This document shows, one piece after another, positions 1 through 6,317 of a stretch of DNA of 7,510 nt. The notes under the pieces were generated by a model. It was not told the DNA's origin and did not search any database. It saw nothing but the letters and a program-made list of their open reading frames with translations. This stretch comes from Candidatus Omnitrophota bacterium. Its GTDB lineage: Bacteria; Omnitrophota; Gorgyraeia; Duberdicusellales; 4484-171. The DNA is taken from NCBI GenBank assembly GCA_030601015.1, contig JAUVUO010000061.1, forward strand, positions 1 to 7,510. The letters run 5' to 3'. Each line of letters opens with the position of its first letter. Positions within the stretch are counted from its first letter, which is position 1. Made by a program: the position numbers and the translations under genes.

Positions 1-42
1 GGCTTAGGCCTCAATCCATTAACTTTTAAATTAATATAGTTC

Positions 43-69
43 TTGATATTGTAGAATTTTTGATATAAT
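43..69 (+). promoter_or_regulatory. Probable sigma-70-type promoter of the lemA block
   Basis: A perfect extended -10, TGATATAAT, lies at 61-69 with a -35-like TTGATA at 43-48. The spacer is only 15 bp, shorter than the usual 17, but an extended -10 tolerates a poor -35. Transcription would start near 76, giving a leader of about 170 nt before lemA. No promoter of comparable quality lies closer to the gene. Confidence 0.55.
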
Positions 70-110
70 CAAAGAACAGAATGTATTAAGGAAGGACATG
101 ATAGTTTAAA

Positions 111-130
111 AAGGAAACAATTGTTTCTTT
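111..130. repeat. Palindrome in the lemA leader
   Basis: GAAACAATTGTTTC at 114-127 is a perfect 14-bp palindrome. Allowing one G-T pair it extends to 111-130 as ten paired positions. It lies about 40 nt downstream of the predicted -10, so it could be an operator for a dimeric regulator or an RNA hairpin with an AAUU loop. No specific regulator can be named. Confidence 0.45.
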
Positions 131-150
131 GAAAAAAAACAACATTTTCA

Positions 151-186
151 CCCCCCTTAGAAAAAGGGGGTAGAGGGGATTTTTTT
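151..186 (+). repeat. GC-rich hairpin repeat with T-run (REP-like, possible attenuator)
   Basis: CCCCCTT (152-158) and AAGGGGG (164-170) form a 7-bp stem around AGAAA. A second G-run (GGGG, 175-178) follows, then A and seven T's (180-186). C-run hairpins of this type recur between genes in many bacterial genomes and resemble REP-like dispersed repeats. The C-run could instead pair with the second G-run, putting the T-run directly after the stem as in an intrinsic terminator. It sits between the predicted promoter and lemA, so partial attenuation is possible but unproven. Confidence 0.5.
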
Positions 187-247
187 AGAACACTAAAGTC
201 GAAGCAATTATTTTTGACAATACTAATAATAGTGAGCGGAGGAACTT

Positions 248-832
248 ATGAAAAAGATTTTATTAATTGTATTAGGTGTTTTTATCCTTATGGGGTTTAT
301 GGTTGCGGGAAGCTATAATCGGTTAGTAACTCTTCAAGAAGGAGTGACTGAAAAATGGGCTCAGGTAGAAAATGTTTATCAACGCCGATTAGATTTAATA
401 CCTAATCTGGTATCAACGGTTAAAGGTTACGCGGAACATGAAAAAGATACATTACTTGCAGTTGTAGAAGCCAGAAGTAAAGTTATGCAGGCTAAAATAG
501 GCCCTGATTCTTTAACCGATACAAATAAATTTGCAACTTTTGCTAAGGCTCAAAATCAGCTTTCTTCGGTTTTATCAAGGCTGATGGTAGTTGTCGAAAG
601 ATATCCTGATTTGAAAGCAAACCAAAATTTTTTAGCATTACAAAGCCAGCTTGAAGGTACAGAAAACAGGATTGCTGTTGAGCGTAAACGTTACAATGAA
701 GCAGTGCGGACATTTAATACAAAGGTGAAAAAATTTCCAACTAATATGTTGGCAAAAATGTTTGGATTTGAAAAAGTTAATTATTTTGAATCAGCTCCTG
801 AGGCGGCAACAGTGCCGAAAGTTGAATTTTAA
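248..832 (+). CDS. lemA: LemA family membrane-anchored protein
   Basis: This is a full-length LemA family protein of 194 residues. A hydrophobic segment at residues 4-21 is probably an uncleaved signal anchor that leaves the helical domain outside the cytoplasmic membrane. The family signature is intact: YNRLV at 23-27, W37, RR at 46-47, DLIPNLV at 49-55, then TVKGYAEHE at 57-65. The second conserved block (ALQSQLEGTENRIAVER) and the closing FGF segment near 172-174 are also present. The start is set by GGAGGA at 238-243. The molecular role of LemA is poorly defined; it is often encoded beside TPM-domain proteins, as here, where the next gene starts 21 nt downstream. Family assignment is secure, function is not. 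Confidence 0.95.
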   Translation: MKKILLIVLGVFILMGFMVAGSYNRLVTLQEGVTEKWAQVENVYQRRLDLIPNLVSTVKGYAEHEKDTLLAVVEARSKVMQAKIGPDSLTDTNKFATFAKAQNQLSSVLSRLMVVVERYPDLKANQNFLALQSQLEGTENRIAVERKRYNEAVRTFNTKVKKFPTNMLAKMFGFEKVNYFESAPEAATVPKVEF

Positions 833-853
833 TTATAGGTTTAAATAGAAGGT

Positions 854-1573
854 ATGATGAAAAAAATTAATACAATAGTTCTGTTAATCCTGTTTTTTAG
901 CGTAACACTCTGTTATTCCGCCTTTAAAATTCCGAATTCGCCAACTAATTATGTGAATGATTATGCCGGTGTTTTGAGAGTTTCTCAAAAAGAGTCTTTA
1001 AATGGGTTATTAAAAAAATATGACTTAAAAACCACGAATCAGGTTTTTATCGCGATATTCAAATCCCTAAACGGAGAAAATCTGGAGGATTTGTCTATTC
1101 GTATAGCTGAACGCTGGAAACCCGGAAGAAAAGACAAAGATAACGGAGTTTTATTGTTAATCTTTATTAACGATAGAAAAATGCGTATAGAAGTGGGGTA
1201 TGGATTGGAACATATGTTAACTGACGCTTTATCCATGGCAGTTATAACAAATGAAATAAGGCCTGAATTTATGAAAGGTGATTATTATTCCGGAATTAAT
1301 AAAGGAACCTTTAAGATTATAAAAATTTTGTCAGGACAGATCCCTGAAGAAGAGCTAACCAGGTATTCAAATAAAATCACCCCCAGAAAAGGTAACAATA
1401 TTTTTTCTTTTATATTCTTACTAATTATAATTATTTTTTGTATAAGACACCCATATTTAGCATTACTCCTTTTTAGCAGCGGCTTTTCTTCGGGTGGACG
1501 TTATGGAGGAGGAGGGTCTTTTGGAGGCGGCGGCGGTTCTTTTGGCGGAGGAGGCGCTTCCGGAGGTTGGTAG
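854..1573 (+). CDS. Secreted TPM-domain protein, YgcG-like, with Gly-rich tail
   Basis: A signal peptide (residues 1-23, likely cleaved after CYSA) is followed by a TPM domain from about residue 33 to 155. It carries the hallmark blocks VNDYAGVL, AERW, DNGVLLL (from D96) and VGYGLE (114-119). A membrane segment follows at about 182-207. The last ~30 residues are almost all Gly with Ser/Phe, arranged as GGGGSF, GGGGGSF, GGGGAS and ending GGW, as is typical of YgcG-type TPM proteins. The domain should face the periplasm or outer surface. TPM domains are linked to phosphatase or photosystem-repair roles in plants; the bacterial role is unclear. ATG 857 has better spacing to GAAGG (848-852) than ATG 854, so the true start may be one codon later. 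Confidence 0.93.
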   Translation: MMKKINTIVLLILFFSVTLCYSAFKIPNSPTNYVNDYAGVLRVSQKESLNGLLKKYDLKTTNQVFIAIFKSLNGENLEDLSIRIAERWKPGRKDKDNGVLLLIFINDRKMRIEVGYGLEHMLTDALSMAVITNEIRPEFMKGDYYSGINKGTFKIIKILSGQIPEEELTRYSNKITPRKGNNIFSFIFLLIIIIFCIRHPYLALLLFSSGFSSGGRYGGGGSFGGGGGSFGGGGASGGW

Positions 1574-1630
1574 TTATTAATAAGCTTTTATTTTATAGAA
1601 AATTAAAAATTAATATTAAAAGGAGAATTA

Positions 1631-2083
1631 ATGGCTAGAGTGGTACATCCGAAAAAATTTTTCACCTCAGATGAAGAAAAAAAAATAATTGAGGCTATAA
1701 AGACATCAGAAAAATCTACTTCCGGAGAAATAAGGGTTCATCTTACTAAAGAAATTAAAAAAGATCCCATAAAGGAGGCAGTTAGAATTTTTAAAATTTT
1801 AAAAATGCATAAAACTCAACAGCGTAACGGTTGTTTAATTCTTATTGGTCTAAAAAATAAGAAAATTGCTGTTATTGGGGATAAAGGAATTAATGACCTT
1901 GTAGAAAAAAATTTTTGGGATGATGTTATAAAAAATATGATAGCAAACTTTAAAATTGATTGTTATGTCGAGGGATTAGTTAAGTCAATCTTAATGATAG
2001 GTGAAAAACTTAAAAAATTTTTTCCATATACAGATGATGATGTAAATGAATTACCTGATACTATTAGTAACGAAGAGATATAA
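1631..2083 (+). CDS. Second TPM-domain protein, no signal peptide
   Basis: This 150-residue protein is the short TPM form often encoded just after a lemA/TPM pair. Visible family blocks are TSGEIRVHL (30-38), QQRNGCLILIG (with R65-N66-G67), VIGDKGI (81-87), FW near 97 and a C-terminal DDDVNELPDTIS segment. No signal peptide or membrane helix is visible, so the TPM fold should be cytoplasmic unless recruited by its partners, unlike the secreted paralogue upstream. AGGAGA at 1621-1626 is a well-placed SD. The gene is very A-rich: it contains a nine-A run at 1677-1685, several A6T5-like tracts coding Lys-Phe, and a 20-bp AT-only palindrome at 1787-1806. Its biochemical role is unknown. Confidence 0.88.
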   Translation: MARVVHPKKFFTSDEEKKIIEAIKTSEKSTSGEIRVHLTKEIKKDPIKEAVRIFKILKMHKTQQRNGCLILIGLKNKKIAVIGDKGINDLVEKNFWDDVIKNMIANFKIDCYVEGLVKSILMIGEKLKKFFPYTDDDVNELPDTISNEEI

Positions 2084-2103
2084 AGAAAAATAACAGCTAT
2101 AAA

Positions 2104-2127
2104 AAAACAATGGTAAGTGATTGTTTT
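2104..2127. repeat. AT-rich inverted repeat between the TPM gene and lpoB-like gene
   Basis: AAAACAAT (2104-2111) and ATTGTTTT (2120-2127) form a perfect 8-bp stem with an 8-nt loop. Each arm has a single GC pair, so it is weak on the + strand, where no T-run follows. Read on the - strand it is followed by a T-run (complement of 2101-2107), so it resembles a weak terminator for antisense transcripts. No + strand terminator was found between 2083 and 2155. Confidence 0.3.
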
Positions 2128-2154
2128 AGGTAATATTTTAAAAAGGAGGAATAT

Positions 2155-2763
2155 ATGTATAAATTAAAAACTATTTTTGTTTTATTGTTAGGTTTATCAG
2201 TTTTTCTTACAGGATGTGCCAGGATATCAGTTAAACGTTTGTCCACTGATAAAATAGTTGATATTAGCGGTTCATGGAATGATACAGATTCAAGACTTGT
2301 TGCCGAAGAAATGATTAGCGATTGTTTAAAAAGACCGTGGCTAAATAAATTTAATGAAACAAATAATTCCGAACCGGTTATTATTGTAGGAACGGTTATT
2401 AACCGAAGCCATGAACATATAAATTCGCGGTTGTTTACTAAAAATTTAGAAAAAAGTTTACTCAATTCCGGGCTTATTAAATTTGTAACATCAAGAACCG
2501 AAAGAGAAGGGATAAGAGAAGAAAGGCACTCTCAACAAGAAGGTTATACCCAAAAAGAGACAATTACTTCTATTGGCAATGAAACCGGGGCTGACTATAT
2601 GCTTGGGGGCAGTATTAATTCTGTTAAAGACGAAATAAAAGGTAAATATGTTATTTTGTATCAAGTAAATCTTGAACTAATTGATTTAGGTACTAACCAA
2701 AAAGTTTGGATAGGGCAAAAAGAGATAAAAAAACAGATTAAAAAAAGTAAATTTTCTTTTTAA
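2155..2763 (+). CDS. lpoB: LpoB-like lipoprotein, penicillin-binding protein activator family
   Basis: A lipoprotein signal ends in lipobox LTGC with Cys21. Ala at +2 predicts sorting to the outer membrane. The mature part matches the LpoB family: W41-N-D-T-D45 opening, RPWL near 62, PVIIVGTVINRSHEHIN from P74, a TSRTEREGIREER helix, GADYMLGG from G145, YQVNLELIDL from Y169, and VW at 184-185. In E. coli, LpoB is an outer-membrane lipoprotein that crosses the periplasm to stimulate the synthase PBP1b; the length here (202) is close to E. coli LpoB. This protein lacks a long disordered linker after the Cys, so its reach may be shorter, as in many non-enterobacterial members. It ends in a basic KKQIKKSK tail. 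AGGAGG at 2144-2149 sets the start. The actual PBP partner is not in the window. Confidence 0.88.
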   Translation: MYKLKTIFVLLLGLSVFLTGCARISVKRLSTDKIVDISGSWNDTDSRLVAEEMISDCLKRPWLNKFNETNNSEPVIIVGTVINRSHEHINSRLFTKNLEKSLLNSGLIKFVTSRTEREGIREERHSQQEGYTQKETITSIGNETGADYMLGGSINSVKDEIKGKYVILYQVNLELIDLGTNQKVWIGQKEIKKQIKKSKFSF

Positions 2764-2788
2764 CCCGTAACCAGTCCCTGATTACACA

Positions 2789-2812
2789 GATTAAAAATAT
2801 CAGTTTTTAATC
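2789..2812 (+). repeat. Perfect AT-rich hairpin downstream of lpoB-like gene
   Basis: GATTAAAAA (2789-2797) and TTTTTAATC (2804-2812) form a perfect 9-bp stem with loop TATCAG, 26 nt after the stop codon. The five U's lie within the stem arm and no separate T-run follows, so it is a poor intrinsic terminator. It could be a 3' stabilising hairpin or a processing site between the two lipoprotein genes. Confidence 0.4.
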
Positions 2813-2876
2813 GTTAAAATCAGGAGCGGATAATTATAAATCAGCGCCAAAATATAAGATTTTTAAAACCGCAATT

Positions 2877-2900
2877 TCCTGTAGATATCCTTTACAGGAG
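2877..2900 (+). promoter_or_regulatory. Hairpin enclosing the only SD-like sequence before the COG3014-family gene
   Basis: TCCTGTA (2877-2883) pairs with TACAGGA (2893-2899). A G-T pair and an A-T pair extend the stem inward to a TATCC loop. AGGAG at 2896-2900, the only SD-like sequence here, lies within the 3' arm. It is 19 nt from ATG 2920, too far for standard initiation. Either translation of the downstream gene is SD-independent, or this hairpin affects ribosome access. The rest of the spacer from 2764 to 2919 contains no ORF I can support. Confidence 0.4.
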
Positions 2901-2919
2901 TTTATTATTTTCGTAATAG

Positions 2920-4275
2920 ATGAGAAATACATTTATAAAATTTCCATTTTACCTGTTATTTATTTTAACCGTTTCATCCTGCGCTACTGCTCAAAGGTAC
3001 CAGCCTGTAGTAGATAAAATGGTTGTTACGTCAAATTATAGTAAGGCTCTTAATGTCTTAAATAGTAAACCTAATATTTATGGGAAAAAAAACCGGTTAT
3101 TATTTTTATTGGATAAAGGATACATTTTGCATTTGTCGGATCGTTTTGAGGAAAGCGTTTATACTTTTGAAAAAGCTAAAAAAGTTTTTGATAATTTGTA
3201 TACCAAGTCAATAAGTAAAATAGCCGCTACTTGGGTATTAAATGATTATGCCGATCCTTATAGAGGCGAAGATTTTGAATATGTTTTGATAAATATTTTC
3301 CAATCATTGAATTATTTAATGATTGGAAAATATGGTGATTCATTGGTTGAGGCTCGTGAAGTTGATTCGAAATTAAAAGCGATTAATTTACAGTACAAAA
3401 ACGGTCAAAAAAATGTTTATAATGAAGACGCGTTTGCCCGTTTTCTTATGGGTATTCTATATGAAATAGGAAATACCAGTATTGATTTTAATGATGCTTT
3501 TATCTCATATGAAAAGGCCGGGGAAATTTATAAAAATGAATATTCGGATAATTATAATTTAAAAATTCCGGAAATATTAAAAGAAAATTTATTAACTACC
3601 GCTGATTTTATGGGCAGAGAAGAATTTAATAAGTATAGAAAATTATTTAATAATACAAACTTTGTGAGTTTGGAAGAAAAGAACAGAAAAACAGAGGTAT
3701 ATCTTATACAATATAATGGGATTTCACCGATTAAAAGAGAAAGTGTTTTACCTGTGCCGATGCCTGACGGATACATTTTAAAAGTTACGTTTCCCCGTTA
3801 TCAAAAAAGATATTATGGTGTGGCCCGGTCATTGTTTTTTGCTCAAAATTCACAGGGAGATGTTTTTAAGAGTTATACGGAAATAGGAGAAGATATAGGT
3901 GCTATTGCCGTAAAAGATTTAGAGTCAAGAAAACTTAGAACCGCGGCTAAATCCATAGCCCGTTCTACGGGGCGATACTTAATTGAAAGGAAACAAGAGG
4001 AAACTCTACGGAAAAAACACGGAAAAGAAACAGCCGGATGGTTTAAATTTTTTAGTAATATTTTTAATTTGTTAGTTGAGAAAGCGGACATTAGATGCTG
4101 GAAAACATTGCCGGATGAAATAAGGATAGCAAGGTTAATACTCGACGCAGGAGAGTATAATTTTATAGTTAAGAATTTTAATTCCAGCGGCCGTTATTTA
4201 GGAGACTTTCATTTGGGAGAATTTCATTTATCTGCCGGTGAAAAAAAGTTTTTTTTAATACATACGGCAAAATAA
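2920..4275 (+). CDS. COG3014-family lipoprotein with TPR-like repeats
   Basis: A signal peptide with lipobox VSSC gives lipid-modified Cys21. The 451-residue product resembles COG3014 lipoproteins. Residues about 38-95 form TPR-like helices, followed by the conserved segment LNYLMIGKYGDSLVEAREVD. A further helical pair starts with FLMGILYEIGN near 175. The C-terminal half carries a motif with EKADIRCWKTLP at 387-398, then IRIARL and GEYNF. In other Gram-negative bacteria I recall COG3014 genes next to LpoB and YcfL homologues, which fits the neighbour here. The function is unknown; a scaffold or co-factor for periplasmic synthesis complexes is inference. The in-frame TAG at 2917-2919 fixes ATG 2920 as the first start, and it has no properly spaced SD. 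A perfect 16-bp inverted repeat lies inside the gene at 3293-3333. Confidence 0.8.
   Translation: MRNTFIKFPFYLLFILTVSSCATAQRYQPVVDKMVVTSNYSKALNVLNSKPNIYGKKNRLLFLLDKGYILHLSDRFEESVYTFEKAKKVFDNLYTKSISKIAATWVLNDYADPYRGEDFEYVLINIFQSLNYLMIGKYGDSLVEAREVDSKLKAINLQYKNGQKNVYNEDAFARFLMGILYEIGNTSIDFNDAFISYEKAGEIYKNEYSDNYNLKIPEILKENLLTTADFMGREEFNKYRKLFNNTNFVSLEEKNRKTEVYLIQYNGISPIKRESVLPVPMPDGYILKVTFPRYQKRYYGVARSLFFAQNSQGDVFKSYTEIGEDIGAIAVKDLESRKLRTAAKSIARSTGRYLIERKQEETLRKKHGKETAGWFKFFSNIFNLLVEKADIRCWKTLPDEIRIARLILDAGEYNFIVKNFNSSGRYLGDFHLGEFHLSAGEKKFFLIHTAK
3293..3333 (+). repeat. Perfect 16-bp inverted repeat within the COG3014-family gene
   Basis: ATATTTTCCAATCATT at 3293-3308 is exactly complementary to AATGATTGGAAAATAT at 3318-3333, with GAATTATTT between. 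In RNA the stem can continue inward by a G-U and two A-U pairs to a UUA loop, giving about 19 pairs. It encodes the in-frame segment NIFQSLNYLMIGKYGD, part of the conserved family motif, so it is not an insertion that breaks the protein. Confidence 0.85.
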
Positions 4276-4290
4276 TAAAAAAAGGATAAA

Positions 4291-6246
4291 ATGAAAAATA
4301 AAATTTTGGGTTTAATAGTAAATTTAAATATTTTTTTGTTAATCATCGGAGGTGCAATAGTGAATGCTGATACTACTAAGAATAATAATGAATACAAGCT
4401 TATCCCCAGAGAAATACTTTTTGGTAATCCGGTTAAAACGAGCCCGAAAATTTCACCTGATGGAAAAAAAATGGCTTATTTAGCGCCGTTGGGAAATGTT
4501 TTAAATGTGTGGGTAAAAACTATAGGTGATACCAATGATAAGATGGTAACAAATGATACAAATAGAGGAATCCGCCGCTATTTTTGGTCGGAAGATACTA
4601 AGTATATTTTTTATCTGCAGGATATCGGCGGCGATGAAAATTGGCGATTGTATAGTGTTAATCTGGAAACAGATAATATAAGAGATTTAACTCCTTTTGA
4701 TAATGTACAAGTTAGGATTGAAGCTCATAACAAGTTTCATCCTCAAAAAATGCTTATTGGTATGAATAAGGAAGACCCTAAGGTTCATGATATTTATAAT
4801 TTAGATGTAAAAACAGGAGAACTTACTCTCGCAGCCAAGAATCCCGGTAATATTTCATCATGGTTAGCTGATATTGATTTAAAGGTTCGGGGTGCCATGG
4901 TTGCAAATCCGGATGGAAGTTCAGGCCTTTTAATACGGAAAGACGAAAAAAGTGAGTGGAAAATAACTATCTCTTGGGATTTTGATGATACTTTAAGCAG
5001 CGGGCCTCTAAGTTTTTCAAAGGATGGAAAGTCGTTATATCTTTTTGATTCCCGTAATTCTGACACTACTGCTTTGGTAAATTTTAATATAGAGACCGGT
5101 AAGACTGAATTGATAGCCAAAGATTCTCACTATGATGTAAGCCGTATTTTGCTTAATCCCGATACTTATGAAGTACAGGCTGTTTCGTTTACAAAAGAAC
5201 GAAACGAATGGGTTGTGCTTGATGAAAAATTAAAAGATGATTTCAAAAATGTGAGCATGTTGGCTGAAGGAGATTATTTTATTTATGATAGAGACAATGA
5301 AGACAAAAATTGGCTTATAGGAGTTACTGTTGATAACGGGCCGGTTAGCTTTTATTTTTATAGTAGGGATAAAAAAGAGGGAAAACTTCTTTTTTATAAT
5401 AAACCGGATTTAAAAAATTACAAAATGTCTATTATGGAACCGATTTCCTTGAACTCTCGGGACGGACTTACTATTAATGGATATATAACCTATCCTAAAG
5501 GTGGTGAACGGAAAAAACTTCCTATTGTTTTAAATGTTCATGGAGGCCCTTGGGTTAGAGATACATGGGGATATAATCCTGAAGCTCAGTGGCTTGCTGA
5601 TCGGGGATATGTGTGTGTTCAAGTTAATTACAGAGGGTCTAGCGGATATGGTAAAGAATTTCTTAATGCCGGAAATAAAGAATGGGGCGGTAAGATGCAT
5701 GATGACCTTGTTGATACGGTTAATTGGCTGATTAAACAAGAAATAGCTGATCCTGACAAAATTTGTATTTACGGAGGCTCGTACGGAGGATACGCCGCTT
5801 TAGTAGGTGCAGCTTTTACTCCTGACGTATTTAGCTGCGCGGTTTCTATAGTCGGCCCGAGCAATTTGATAACTTTTATTGAGACCATACCTCCTTATTG
5901 GTCAACATTTCGTTCTATAATGTATAAAAAAGTTGGAAACCCTGAAACCGAAGAGGCATTTTTGAAATCAAGGTCACCATTGTTTAAGGTTCAGAACATA
6001 AAAATACCTATGCTTATCGCTCAAGGTGCAAACGACCCCAGAGTAAATAAAGATGAATCCGAACAAATCGTTGCTGAGATGAAACGCAGAAATATAGACC
6101 ATAAATATTTACTTTTTGCTGATGAAGGCCATGGTTTCGCTAAACCGGAAAATCGGTTAAAGTTTTATGAGGAAGCGGAAAAATTTCTCGCGAAACATTT
6201 GGGCGGAAGGTATCAAAAAAAGTTGATTGACGAAAAGGAGAAGTAG
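4291..6246 (+). CDS. Secreted S9 family (prolyl oligopeptidase type) serine peptidase
   Basis: This 651-residue S9 peptidase has a signal peptide (cleavage probably after IVNA, residue 26), so it should be periplasmic or exported. Residues about 45-360 form the beta-propeller, starting with TSPKISPDGKKMAYLAP. The alpha/beta-hydrolase domain begins near 375. It carries HGGPW (417-421), the NYRGSSGYG loop (446-454) and the nucleophile elbow GGSYGG with Ser497. Asp582 (in GANDPRV) and His614 (in EGHGF) complete the triad. Such enzymes remove dipeptides or acylated residues from short peptides; the exact specificity cannot be read here. The gene starts 15 nt after the COG3014-family gene with SD AAAGGA at 4281-4286, so co-transcription is likely. 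A GTTTCGTT/AACGAAAC inverted repeat lies at 5182-5205. No terminator is visible downstream. Confidence 0.93.
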   Translation: MKNKILGLIVNLNIFLLIIGGAIVNADTTKNNNEYKLIPREILFGNPVKTSPKISPDGKKMAYLAPLGNVLNVWVKTIGDTNDKMVTNDTNRGIRRYFWSEDTKYIFYLQDIGGDENWRLYSVNLETDNIRDLTPFDNVQVRIEAHNKFHPQKMLIGMNKEDPKVHDIYNLDVKTGELTLAAKNPGNISSWLADIDLKVRGAMVANPDGSSGLLIRKDEKSEWKITISWDFDDTLSSGPLSFSKDGKSLYLFDSRNSDTTALVNFNIETGKTELIAKDSHYDVSRILLNPDTYEVQAVSFTKERNEWVVLDEKLKDDFKNVSMLAEGDYFIYDRDNEDKNWLIGVTVDNGPVSFYFYSRDKKEGKLLFYNKPDLKNYKMSIMEPISLNSRDGLTINGYITYPKGGERKKLPIVLNVHGGPWVRDTWGYNPEAQWLADRGYVCVQVNYRGSSGYGKEFLNAGNKEWGGKMHDDLVDTVNWLIKQEIADPDKICIYGGSYGGYAALVGAAFTPDVFSCAVSIVGPSNLITFIETIPPYWSTFRSIMYKKVGNPETEEAFLKSRSPLFKVQNIKIPMLIAQGANDPRVNKDESEQIVAEMKRRNIDHKYLLFADEGHGFAKPENRLKFYEEAEKFLAKHLGGRYQKKLIDEKEK

Positions 6247-6254
6247 AGAAATAA

Positions 6255-6310
6255 ATAGTTTGCGGGTTGACGGGTTAACGGGTTGATGGGTTGACGAGTT
6301 TGCGGGTTGA
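6255..6310 (+). repeat. 8-bp tandem repeat (CGGGTTGA) with G-quadruplex motif
   Basis: Seven units of 8 bp stay in phase: degenerate ATAGTTTG, then CGGGTTGA, CGGGTTAA, CGGGTTGA, TGGGTTGA, CGAGTTTG and CGGGTTGA. The 14-mer AGTTTGCGGGTTGA occurs exactly twice (6257-6270 and 6297-6310), 40 bp (five units) apart. Four GGG runs at 6264-6290 separated by 5-nt loops match the G3N5G3N5G3N5G3 quadruplex pattern. The array starts 9 nt after the peptidase stop codon and encodes nothing convincing. Confidence 0.85.
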
Positions 6311-6317
6311 ATTAGTT

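Noticed and set aside
1..39. Open frame from the window start to TAG at 37-39 that could be the C-terminus of an upstream gene
   Set aside because: Only 12 codons are visible with no recognisable motif, so a coding tail cannot be told from chance.
214..230. TTGACA followed by TAATAAT just before lemA
   Set aside because: The two elements are only about 5 bp apart, and nothing -10-like occurs 17 bp after the TTGACA, so it is not a usable promoter.
2835..2858. TATAAA and TATAAG as -10 elements for the COG3014-family gene
   Set aside because: No acceptable -35 lies 16-18 bp upstream of either; in such AT-rich sequence these hexamers are expected by chance.
4233..4269. TGCCG/CGGCA stem enclosing an A7-G-T8 run at the end of the COG3014-family gene, as a terminator
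   Set aside because: The outer stem has five pairs, the inner part is mostly homopolymer, no T-run follows, and the next gene starts 15 nt after the stop with its own SD.
5534..5731. Second plus-strand frame inside the peptidase gene
   Set aside because: It lies entirely within the conserved catalytic domain of the S9 gene and has no SD or recognisable family, so it is a shadow frame.
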